Shown: positions 1 to 7,994 of the stretch, piece after piece
Layout of the letters: the number at the start of each line of letters is the position of its first letter
How positions within the stretch are numbered: position 1 is the stretch's first letter
Assembly: GCA_963700745.1 (NCBI GenBank)
Contig: CAVOYT010000012.1
Location: forward strand, 186,001-250,000
Origin: UBA10649 sp963700745
GTDB lineage: Bacteria; Actinomycetota; Actinomycetes; S36-B12
Length of the DNA stretch: 64,000 nt
Direction: 5' to 3'
Program-made: the position numbers and the translations under genes
The notes under the pieces: model-generated
Databases searched by the model: none
Told to the model about the DNA's origin: nothing
The model's input: the letters and a program-made list of their open reading frames with translations, nothing else

Positions 1-855
1 AAGGCCGGCGTCGCGGCGATGTGGTCCGCGGTTCGCGCCGTGAAGACGTCCGGAATCCCGCTGCGCGGCAACGTCATCCTGGCCGCGGTGTCCGGCGAGG
101 AGGACGGCGGCCTCGGCACGTTCGCGCTGCTGCGCCACGGCGTGACCGCCGACATGTGCGTCGTGCCGGAGCCGACGTCGATGGACCTCATCCCCGCGAA
201 CGGCGGCGCGCTGACCTTCCGGCTCACCGTCCGCGGCCTGGCCACCCATGCCGCCCGCCGCACCGAGGGCGTCAGCGCCATCGAGAAGTTCTACCCGGTC
301 CTCCAGGCGCTGCAGGAGCTCGAGCGACGCCGCAACGCCGACGGTCGACGTCGTGATGCAGCGCTGGCCGCTGGCCTACCCGCTGTCCATCGGCACTATC
401 GCCGCCGGCGACTGGGCCTCGACGGTGCCCGACCTGCTGACCGCCGAGGGCCGGCTTGGGGTCGCGCTCGGCGAGACGATGGCTGCAGGCCCGGGCCGAG
501 CTCGAGGCCACGGTCGCCGCCGCGTGCGCGGCCGATCCGTGGCTCGCCGACCATCCGGTCGAGGTGACCTGGTGGGGCGGCCAGTTCGCGTCCGGGCAGA
601 CGCCACCCGACTCGCCGATCATCGGCCTCGTCGCCGGCATCCAGCGCGATCTCGTCGGACGGGAGCCCGGAGATCTACGGCGGACCGTACGGCTCCGACC
701 TGCGGCTGCTCATGGGCCTCGGCGGCATCCCGACCGTGCAGTACGGCCCCGGCGACGCCGCGGCGGCCCATGCCCCCGACGAGTGGGTGGCCGTCGACGA
801 GGTGCTCACGACCGCACGGGGCCTCGTCCGGCTGATCCTGCGGGTCTGCGCCTGA
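1..855 (+). CDS. M20-family metallopeptidase (ArgE/DapE-like deacylase), 5'-truncated and frameshifted
   Basis: The gene runs in from the left edge. The first residues, KAGVAAM, match the segment just after the metal-ligand Asp of M20 peptidases (DxKAG). The next conserved block, AAVSGEEDGGLGTFALL, holds the Glu-Glu pair used as general base and metal ligand. A glycine-rich dimerisation-domain stretch follows (NGGALTFRLTVRG), and the C-terminal part reads GSPEIYGGPYGSDLRLL before a TGA at 853-855. M20 enzymes remove acyl or amino-acid groups using two zinc ions; the substrate here cannot be told. Frame changes near 330, 475 and 655 are needed to read the protein. It is convergent with the gamma-glutamyltranspeptidase gene and separated from it by a long palindrome. 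Confidence 0.75.
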
Positions 856-886
856 CCCCGCGCGGCTCTCCCGCCCCACCCTCCTT

Positions 887-950
887 GTTGAGTGGTCGAT
901 CGCGCACCGCAGGCGGCCCGCCGTGGCCGGTGCGCGAGCGACCACTCAAC
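887..950. repeat. Long imperfect palindrome (family member 1)
   Basis: Arms 887-909 and 928-950 are inverted copies of 23 bases with one mismatch; the left arm begins GTTGAGTGGTCG. It lies between two convergent genes, so it could act as a bidirectional terminator, but there is no T-tract. A further CTCAACGAGG follows at about 958. Related elements, sharing the GTTGAGTG/CTCAACGA ends or general architecture, occur at 22851, 32287 and 59109. Confidence 0.8.
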
Positions 951-976
951 AGGACCGCTCAACGAGGGAGGCGGGT

Positions 977-2517
977 TCAGGCGGTCTGGATCGAACCGTC
1001 CGGCAGGACCAGGCCAACGGCGCCGGTTCGACGGGCGTCGCCCACCGCCTCGACCGCCCCGTCCGCCGACCGCCGCACGGCGTGCACCCCGCCGAAGAAC
1101 AGGTTCGGCGCGGGCCACGGCTCGAGTCCGGGCCAGTCGCGCTCCCGGGCCAGCTCGGCCAGCGCGACCAGGTCGTCGTCGGCGAACCCGGGCTCGACGT
1201 GCACCGGCCCGCTGCCCGTGAGGTGGACGCGGGGCGCGTCGATCGCCGTCGGCGAGATCGCTGCCCCCGTCGATCAGGCGCAGCACCACTCCGAGCAGCG
1301 CCGATCGGATGCGTTCGCTGCCGCCCGTGCCCAGCGCCGACGCGGGATCCGTCGGCGAGGTCGACCAGCGTCGGCGCCATCATCGAGCCCATCCGCGCCC
1401 CCGGCGGCAGCGCTGAACCGTCCGCCGGTCGCAGGTCCTCCTCGCCGAGCATGTTGTTGAGCGTCACGTCCCAGCCCGGCAGACGGTTCCCGAGCCGGAT
1501 CCGTTCGACGTCGTCAGAGCCGCGAAGCCGCCCTGCGCGTCCACGACCGACACGTGCGTCGTGCCCGTCGGCACCTGGCCGGGGCCACGCTGCGCGAGGG
1601 TCGCGTCGGCCAGCGCCGCTCGCGACCTCGGCCCAGCGGATCCCCCACGGCTCCTCGTCGAGGGCGGCGAGCGAGGACATCACGATCGACCCGCCCACCG
1701 ACGGCGGCGGATTGGTCCAGACCCGGCTGCCGCGCCGCGACAGGGCGAGCGGCTCGCGCCGCACGGGCCGGTAGGCCGCGAGATCGTCGGCGGTCAGCAG
1801 GCCGCCGCCCGCACCGCGATCCCGCGAGCAGGGGCTCGGCGAGCGCAGGGTCGGCGAGCCCGGCGATCCGTCCGGCGGCCAGTTCCTCGAGCAGCCGCGC
1901 GTACCCCTCGTTGCGGTAGACGCCGCTGCTCTCTGCCTCGGCGAACAGCCGGCGGCTGTCGTCGGTGATGTTGAGCAGGTCGCTCACCAGGTGCAGGAAG
2001 GTCCGCTGCCCCGCGGACAGCGCGACGCCGGCTCGGGCCAAGCCGACCGCCGGCCCGACGATCGCCGCCAGCGGGAGACGCCCCGACCGCCGATGCGCCG
2101 CGAGGTAGCCCGGCAGGCAGCCCGGCACGGCGACGGTCCCCCAGCCGCCGTGGAAGACCTGCTCGCTGCTGGTCGCGGCGGAACCGGTGCGCGCGAAGTC
2201 GACGACGATCGGTCTCCACGTGCGGCGTCGACCGGGGCGCCGCCGAGGCCCGGGACGTCGACGAAGAAGTCCAGCACCTGCGGCGACGCGCCGAGATCCG
2301 CGTCCAGCAGGAAGCCGCCGCCGCCGAGACTCGCAAGCACCGGCTCTGACATCACTGCCGCGAACGCCGCGGCCAGCGCGGCATCGACTGCGCACCCGCC
2401 AGCGCGCAGGATCGCGGTGGCCGCAGCCACGACCTCGGCGGAGCCCCCGGCCACGCCCGCCGATCCGGGCGGACCGCTCAGGCGGGCGGCGCGCGGAGAG
2501 GAGGTCACGCGCGGCAC
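977..2517 (-). CDS. Gamma-glutamyltranspeptidase family protein, frameshifted
   Basis: Read on the minus strand from a GTG at 2517, the N-terminal part shows the family pattern of a helix with AGGCAVDAALAAAFAAV followed by SLGGGGFLLDA. Near 1540-1560 the processing site GTTHVSVVDAQG is present; its Thr becomes the nucleophile of the small subunit after self-cleavage. NRLPGWDVTLNNMLGEEDL and MGSMMAPTLVDL follow, both typical of the small subunit. The length of about 510 residues fits the family. These enzymes cleave or transfer gamma-glutamyl groups, for example from glutathione. At least four frame changes (near 2225, 1810, 1530 and 1290) interrupt it. No clear signal peptide is visible, unlike many exported members. 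Confidence 0.8.
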
Positions 2518-2589
2518 GCTACCGTCGCCGACCTCGGTCGCGCCTCGGAACCGCGCCCGGACGCGTCAGGCCTGTGCCACGCTGGACCA

Positions 2590-2967
2590 ATGACTGCCAT
2601 CGCCCGCCTGTGCTGGACCGCCATCGACTGCCCGGACGCCCGCGCGCTTGCCGCGTTCTACTCCGCCATCACCGGTTGGCCGATCGACGAGGCGAGGTCC
2701 GACGACGAGTGGGTCCACCTGCGCGCCGACGGGCCGGTCACGCTGTGCTTCCAGCAGGTCGACGACTATCGCGCGCCGCAGTGGCCGGGCCAGGAGCACC
2801 CGCAGCAGGAGCACCTGGACTTCTACGTCGATGATCTCGAGTCCGGCGAGGAGGAGGTCCTGGCGCTCGGGGCCCGCCTGCACGCGGTGCAGCCAGGAGA
2901 GGAATTCCGCGTCTACCTCGACCCGGCCGACCATCCGTTCTGCCTGATCCAGGCCGGAAGCGAGTAG
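2590..2967 (+). CDS. VOC (glyoxalase/bleomycin-resistance fold) family protein
   Basis: An uninterrupted protein of 125 residues from an ATG. It starts with ARLCWTAIDCPDARALAAFY, the first beta-alpha unit of a vicinal-oxygen-chelate half-domain, continues with an acidic segment EHLDFYVDDLESGEEEV, and ends with the typical ADHPFCLI motif of a second metal-site strand. Such proteins are small metal-dependent lyases, dioxygenases or binding proteins; the substrate is unknown. It is divergent from the gamma-glutamyltranspeptidase gene with about 70 bases between the starts. It is clean in frame although both its neighbours are broken. Confidence 0.85.
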   Translation: MTAIARLCWTAIDCPDARALAAFYSAITGWPIDEARSDDEWVHLRADGPVTLCFQQVDDYRAPQWPGQEHPQQEHLDFYVDDLESGEEEVLALGARLHAVQPGEEFRVYLDPADHPFCLIQAGSE

Positions 2968-3100
2968 TGCGCCGGACTCCCGTAGGGGGGCTCGACGGCC
3001 GAGGCGGCCTTCTTACGACGGCCTTTACCTCCACGAACCCGCAGCCTGACTGGGCGGGGCAATACTCGAAGGGAACGACCTCCCCGACGAAAGGCTCCCC

Positions 3101-3744
3101 ATGACCGCCAGCCGTACCACCCGTCGCCTCCTCACCGCCGCAGCCGCGGTGCCCTTGTCGTCAGCGCCCCCGGCTTCGTGTCGGTCGCGTCGGCGCACAA
3201 CAACGACGGAACCGGCGGCCGGGGCGGACTGACGTCCGAGCTGGCGACCAACACCGCACTCGTGACGGCCGTCAAGGCGGCGCGCACCGAGTACAAGGCC
3301 TCAGCGAAGGCCGCTAGTGACGCCTACCGCGCCGCCACCGCTGGCGCCCGGGACGCGATCGTGGCAGCGACCCAGACCCAGCGTGATGCCTTCAAGGCCG
3401 CTCGCGACGCCTACCGCGCGGCCCGCCTGGCCGGCGGCGACACCTCGGCTGCAAGCGCGGCGCTCACGACCGCGTCGAACGCCCTCCGCGACGCCGTCAC
3501 CGCAGCGAAGGCCGACCAGCAGAAGGTCTTCGACGACGCGGGCGCCACTGCCAAGGCCTCACTCGCTAGCGCCCTGACCACGTACCAGGCCGCCATCAAG
3601 GCGGCGTTCGCCACCTACGCCCCGGATGTCGCCGTGCCGGATGCCCTGCTCACCCCCGGCGCCAAGCACGGCAGGGGCGTCGGCACGTGGCTCGGCCACA
3701 GCCATGGCCACGGCCAAGGACACGGCGGTCGGAACCACCGATAG
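3101..3744 (+). CDS. Secreted alanine-rich helical protein with His/Gly-rich tail
   Basis: A purine-rich site (GAAAGG) precedes the ATG at 3101. The first residues, MTASRTTRRLLTAAAA, and after a one-base frame change near 3148 the segment ALVVSAPGFVSVASA form a Sec signal peptide with an AxA cleavage site before HNNDGTGG. The mature part, about 180 residues, is built from alanine-rich stretches such as ARDAYRAA and ASDAYRAA that look like a long helix or coiled coil. It ends in HGHGQGHGGRNHR, a possible metal-binding tail. I do not recognise a named family. Secretion is well supported; function is unknown. Confidence 0.7.
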
Positions 3745-3757
3745 CCCTCGAACGATC

Positions 3758-3796
3758 ACCAGACGCGGCGTTGGAGATGCGAACGCCGCGTCTGGT
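3758..3796. terminator. Perfect 15-bp hairpin spanning the next gene's start codon
   Basis: Arms 3758-3772 and 3782-3796 are perfect inverted copies with a nine-base loop. It follows the stop codon of the alanine-rich gene by 13 bases and so may terminate it. The ATG of the acetyltransferase gene (3777-3779) lies in the loop, so the hairpin could also limit initiation. There is no T-tract after it. Confidence 0.6.
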
Positions 3797-4354
3797 CTTG
3801 CGTCCGCTGCGTGCAGATGACTGCGCGGCGCTCGTCGATCTGCACTCACACCCGGATGTATGGCAGGTCTTCGGCGACGATCCGGTCGACGTCACCGCGG
3901 CCGCACAGCGGTTCGTGGACGCCTTCCTCGACCGGGACCCAGCTCAGGCGCAAGCGCCGTGGGCCATCGAGCCGATCGACCGCGAGGACCACGCGGGCGG
4001 GCTGATCGGCATCGTCGGACTGTGGCCCACGTCCTGGGAGCCACCGTTCCCGCACCAGCGAGCCCTGCGTCGAGATCGGCTGGCGACTGGCCCGGCCGTG
4101 GTGGGGTCAGGGCATGGTGACCGAGGCGGCCGCCACCTGCCTGGCCCACGCGCATGATCACCTCGGGCTCGACGAGGTCGTGGCCTACACCAGTCAGGAC
4201 AACGTCCGCTCGCAGGCGCGTCATGACCCGGCTCGGCATGCTGCGCGACGCCTCGGCGGACTTCGAGCACCCGCGGGTCCCGGTCGGCGACCCGCGTCGT
4301 CGGCACGTGGTCTTCCGCACAAACTGGGCGCCACGCCCGAAGCAACCCGCCTAG
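3777..4354 (+). CDS. GNAT family N-acetyltransferase (RimJ/RimL-like), frameshifted
   Basis: The N-terminus MRTPRLVLRPLRADD is the standard first strand of RimJ/RimL-type GNAT enzymes. The middle reads EIGWRLARPWWGQGMVTEAA, containing the acetyl-CoA-binding loop (QGxxxEA), and the C-terminal part reads SRRVMTRLGM and ends HVVFRTNWAPRPKQPA. These enzymes move acetyl from acetyl-CoA to a primary amine on a protein or small molecule; the target is unknown. Frame changes near 4055 and 4210 are required. An in-frame TTG at 3771 is an alternative start, but homologues normally begin at the MRTPRL segment. Confidence 0.75.
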
Positions 4355-4361
4355 CGCACCA

Positions 4362-4394
4362 GGCCTGTGGATCGCCACTGCCGATCCACAGGCC
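4362..4394. terminator. Perfect 13-bp inverted repeat after the GNAT gene
   Basis: Arms 4362-4374 and 4382-4394 (GGCCTGTGGATCG and its complement) flank a seven-base loop. It sits eight bases after the GNAT stop codon and 20 bases before the next start codon. It is a likely stem-type terminator without T-tract; an operator is also possible. Confidence 0.6.
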
Positions 4395-4414
4395 AGACGG
4401 GCCACAGTCCGGGC

Positions 4415-5374
4415 ATGACCGCGCCGCCCCACCACGCCACCGTCGTCGCGCCCATGCTTCCCGAGCTGGCCGGCTTCGGCCGCCCGCGACTGCGCGGCGA
4501 TGTGCCGATCCTGTGGCGCGATCAGGCGAGCATCCAGATCGGCGACGACGTCATCGTGGACCGGGTCAACCGCTCGCACGTCGCCTGGCTCACCTCGCTG
4601 GACGGGCTCCGGTCACCGCAGGAGATCGAGGACGACCTGGCCCTGCCCGCCACTGATGCCCGCCGGCTCCTGAGGTCCCTTCTCCACGCGGGCGCCCTGG
4701 ATGACGCGGCGCGGATCCCCGACGCGATGCGCTGGGCCGCTCCGGGCGACCGGGAGTCCGTCAGCCGACGCTTCGGCTCCGCCCTGCGCGCCTACCGCCG
4801 CCTCGACGCGGCCTACGACGCCGATGGCGGGCCGGGACCGCTGCCGCGTCGCGATCCTCGGCGACGGTCCGCTGGCAGACGAGGCCCGGGCCGCGATCGA
4901 GGCCGCCGGACTCCCCGTCGGGGACGCCGACGACGCCACCGTCACCGTCCTGGCCGACGGCCTGCACCCCGACGTCCCCGCGCGGTTCGACCATGCCTGC
5001 CTCGATCGCCCGCACCTTCCGCTGGCCACGCTGGGAGAGCGCGCCGTCGCCGGCCCGATCGTCGTGCCGGGGCGCACCGGCTGCCTGAGGTGCGCGCACC
5101 TGCACCGCAGGGATGGTGATCCGGCCTGGCCCCTGCTGTCCGTCCAGTGGTCGCAGGCACTGCGCGGCGATGGCGAGCCCGCCGGTCGATCCGCTGCTCA
5201 TGCGCCTGGCCGCAGCACAGGCAGCACTGCTGGTCCGCGCGTGGGCGGACGCGCCCGACGATCCCGCCTCGCTGGGGCGGGTTCGCGTGGGAGCTGACCC
5301 TCCCGGACGTGCGGGCCCGCCGGGTGCCACGTCCGGCTCATCCGCTGTGCGGGTGCCGCTGGCCCGACGCGTAG
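4415..5374 (+). CDS. ThiF/E1-like protein related to TOMM cyclodehydratase N-terminal (Rv3196-like), frameshifted
   Basis: The first ~130 residues (PILWRDQASIQIGDD, then SLDGLRSPQEIEDDL) resemble the leader-peptide-binding and winged-helix part of bacteriocin-cyclodehydratase proteins. A Rossmann-like region follows (AILGDGPLADEARAAI), then GRTGCLRCAHLHRRD and a C-terminal HPLCGC; the two cysteine pairs could form a ThiF/MoeB-type zinc site. It lacks the glycine-rich adenylation loop and Arg finger expected of an active E1 enzyme. It sits directly upstream of the ABC1 kinase gene, an order I recall from mycobacteria (Rv3196-Rv3197). No YcaO partner or precursor peptide is visible. Frame changes lie near 4830, 5170 and 5280. 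Confidence 0.6.
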
Positions 5375-5419
5375 GGACGCGCCCTCGCGCCCGAGCACGA
5401 CTCAGGCGACAATGGGCAG

Positions 5420-6735
5420 GTGTCCGACATCCCGAGGTTCGCGCTGACGCGCAGCGTGAAGATCGCTGCGCTGCCGGCGTCGTACGCGGGCCGCCAGGCC
5501 TGGGGTTTCGGCAAGCGCCTCGGCGGCAAGCCGGCCGAGGCCGTGACGGCCGAACTGCAGGCCCGCACGGCCGAGCAGATGTTCAAGGTCCTCGGCGAGC
5601 TCAAGGGCGGCGCCATGAAGATGGGCCAGGCCATGAGCATCTTCGAGGCCGCGATGCCCGAGGAGATGGCGGGTCCCTACCGAGCCGCGCTCACCAAGTT
5701 GCAGGAGGCCGCTCCCCCGCTGCCGGCGGAGTCGATCCACGCAATCCTCGCGGAGGAGCTCGGCGAAGACTGGCGCGAGCGCTTCGCCGAGTTCGACGAC
5801 CGGCCCGCCGCCGCGGCGTCGATCGGCCAGGTCCACAAGGCGACGTGGCACGACGGCCGCGTCGTCGCCGTCAAGGTGCAGTACCCGGGCGCCGACAAGG
5901 CGTTCATCTCGGATCTGAACCAGATGACCCGGATGGGCAAGCTGTTCGCGTCCTGGATCCCCGGCATGGACATCAAGCCGCTGCTGGAGGAGCTCAAGGA
6001 GCGGGCCATCGAGGAGCTCGACTACCTGCGCGAGTCACGCAACCAGCGCGCCTTCGCGGTCGCCTTCGAGGGCGATCCCGGAGTACGTCGTCCCCCACGT
6101 GCTCGCGGCCGCGCCCCACGTCATCGTCTCCGAATGGGTCGACGGCCGGCCACTCTCGTCGATCATCACGGACGGCACCCAGGAGGAGCGCGACCGCGCC
6201 GGCGAGCTGTACGAGCGGTTCCTGCTCGCCGGCCCGGCGCGCGCCGGACTGCTGCACTCCGATCCGCACCCCGGCAATTTCCGGATCACGCCCGAGGGCA
6301 AGTTCTGCGTCCTCGACTTCGGCGCCGTCGCCGAGCTGCCGGATGGGCTTCCCGACGCCATGGGCACGCTGCTGCGCATCGCGATGTCCGGCGATGCCGA
6401 GACGGTGGCCGAGGGCCTGCGCGAGGAGGGCTTCATCCGGCCGAACGTCGAGGTCGACCCCGAGCAGGTGCTCAACTACCTCGCACCCGTTCGTCGAGCC
6501 GGCGCGGCACGAGACCTTCCACTTCAACCGCGCGTGGATGCGCGGACAGTTCGGCCGCATGAACGATATGCGCAACCCCGACTTCACGATCGGACTCAAG
6601 CTCAACCTGCCACCGTCGTACGCGCTGATCCACCGGGTGTGGCTCGGCAGCATCGGGGTGCTGTGCCAGCTCGACGCGACGGTGCCGATGCGCGCCGAGC
6701 TGGAGCGCTGGGTGCCGACCTTCGCCGAGGCCTGA
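5420..6735 (+). CDS. ABC1/AarF (UbiB) family atypical protein kinase
   Basis: GTG start at 5420, 45 bases after the ThiF-like gene, same strand. Family marks appear in order: the KxGQ motif (GGAMKMGQAMSIFEAA), the alanine-rich nucleotide loop (AAAASIGQVHKATW), the ATP-binding Lys (VVAVKVQYPG), the catalytic loop (HSDPHPGNF) and the metal-binding DFG (VLDFGAVAEL). The length of about 438 residues is usual. These proteins bind or hydrolyse ATP and are tied to isoprenoid-lipid or quinone metabolism, though actinobacterial members are poorly characterised. Two frame changes, near 6080 and 6485, split the reading frame; all motif residues are intact. Confidence 0.88.
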
Positions 6736-6756
6736 CGCGCGCCTGCGAGAAGAGAC

Positions 6757-7028
6757 TCAGGCGTCGGCCAGGCCGGCGACAGTCGGTCTGCGGCGCACGT
6801 AGTGCTCGATGACGAGTGCGATGGCCGCACCGACGACCACCGCCACCACGGCGACGATGACGGTCTGCCACGACAGCAGGCTGACCGCCCGAATCGATGG
6901 CGGCGGAGGGGCTGGTCCCCGGGCCGGCCGGCTCGGGCGGCACCAGCGCCTGGGCGGTGGGCGCGACCAGCACCACGAGCACGAACGCGGTGATCGAACC
7001 AAGGGCTGCAGTGATGCATCTTCCTCAT
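6757..7028 (-). CDS. Small secreted/membrane protein of unknown function, frameshifted
   Basis: An ATG at 7028 follows a good ribosome-binding site (GGAGG, five bases away). After MRKMHHCS the frame shifts into GSITAFVLVVLVAPTAQA, a signal-peptide-like hydrophobic stretch ending in AQA. A proline-rich linker follows, and after a second shift near 6900 comes a transmembrane segment (TVIVAVVAVVVGAAIAL) and a basic tail. The repaired protein has about 90 residues. No family is recognised. It is convergent with the AarF gene, 21 bases away. Confidence 0.5.
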
Positions 7029-7226
7029 GACGTCCTCCGACTGTTGATGGTGGCGGCCGAGAACCGTTGCTATTACTGGTCTCTTCTTCGTGGATCACTC
7101 TTGCCGTCTCACGGCCCCCGCACCATGCGTCGTTGCGCGTAGCCGGCCATACGCGTTTCCGCGCATTCCCACCACGGTCGATCGCCGCTAGCCTCGAGCG
7201 CGTACCCACCCGACGGAGAGGGCACG

Positions 7227-7982
7227 ATGATCACCACGATCGGAATCTCGGATCGCGATCTGCAGCCTCATCCTCGACGTGGTCGATCGCAGTCGCTGCG
7301 GCCAGGCCGGCGAGCATGTCCCCGACTCCCTGCTCCGCGACCTCGGTCACCTCATCGACTACGACGATGCGACCTTTCAGGTGATGGACCCCTACCGGCG
7401 CAGCATCTCGGTCCAGGACAGCGTCATTGACCGTCGGCAACGACCAGTCGGACGACGAGGTACTGGACCTGTGGTGGCCGGCGTTCTGGGAGCACTGCGC
7501 CTACCCGCAGCTCACCGGCGACTACGCCAGCGTGATCCGCGCGTCCGACGCGCTGCCCGGCCGGACCGATGGGCGCAATTGGCACGCCTACCTCGAAGCA
7601 GAGCCCGATGCCTCGGCGCACCACGTCATCGTCTCGCTGCCCGCCGATCGGGCCGACGGATCGCCGTCTCATCCTCTGGCGCGACTCCGGACCCGACTTC
7701 AGCGACCGCGACGTCCAGCTCCTCACGCTGCTGCGCCCGCACCTGATCGACGTGTACGACCGGCACCAGGAGGAGCGGGCCGGGGCTCCGCAGCTGACGC
7801 TGCGGCAGTGGGAGATCCTGCGACTGGTCGCGGCCGGGCTCACCAACGGGCAGATCGGGCGCCGACTCTCGGTCTCGGAGGCCACGGTGCGCAAGCACCT
7901 CGAGAACACCTACGCCCGACTCGGCGTCACCAACCGCACCGCCGCCGTCGATCGCACGCGCAGGTACCTGCTCGCCGGCTGA
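7227..7982 (+). CDS. LuxR-family transcriptional regulator, frameshifted
   Basis: ATG at 7227. The N-terminal ~170 residues (SLLRDLGHLIDYDDATF, DEVLDLWWPAFWEHCAY) look like a GAF/PAS-type sensory part without a clear family. The C-terminus reads LTLRQWEILRLVAAGLTNGQ then RLSVSEATVRKHLENTYARL, a complete LuxR/GerE helix-turn-helix. The protein is about 250 residues. Frame changes near 7258, 7430 and 7670 are needed. It is convergent with the hybrid kinase gene, 12 bases apart, so it may regulate this signalling block, but that is inference. Confidence 0.78.
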
Positions 7983-7994
7983 GCGGGTCATGCG

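Noticed and set aside
4415..5374. TOMM/bacteriocin biosynthesis cluster
   Set aside because: No YcaO, dehydrogenase, precursor peptide or transporter gene is adjacent.
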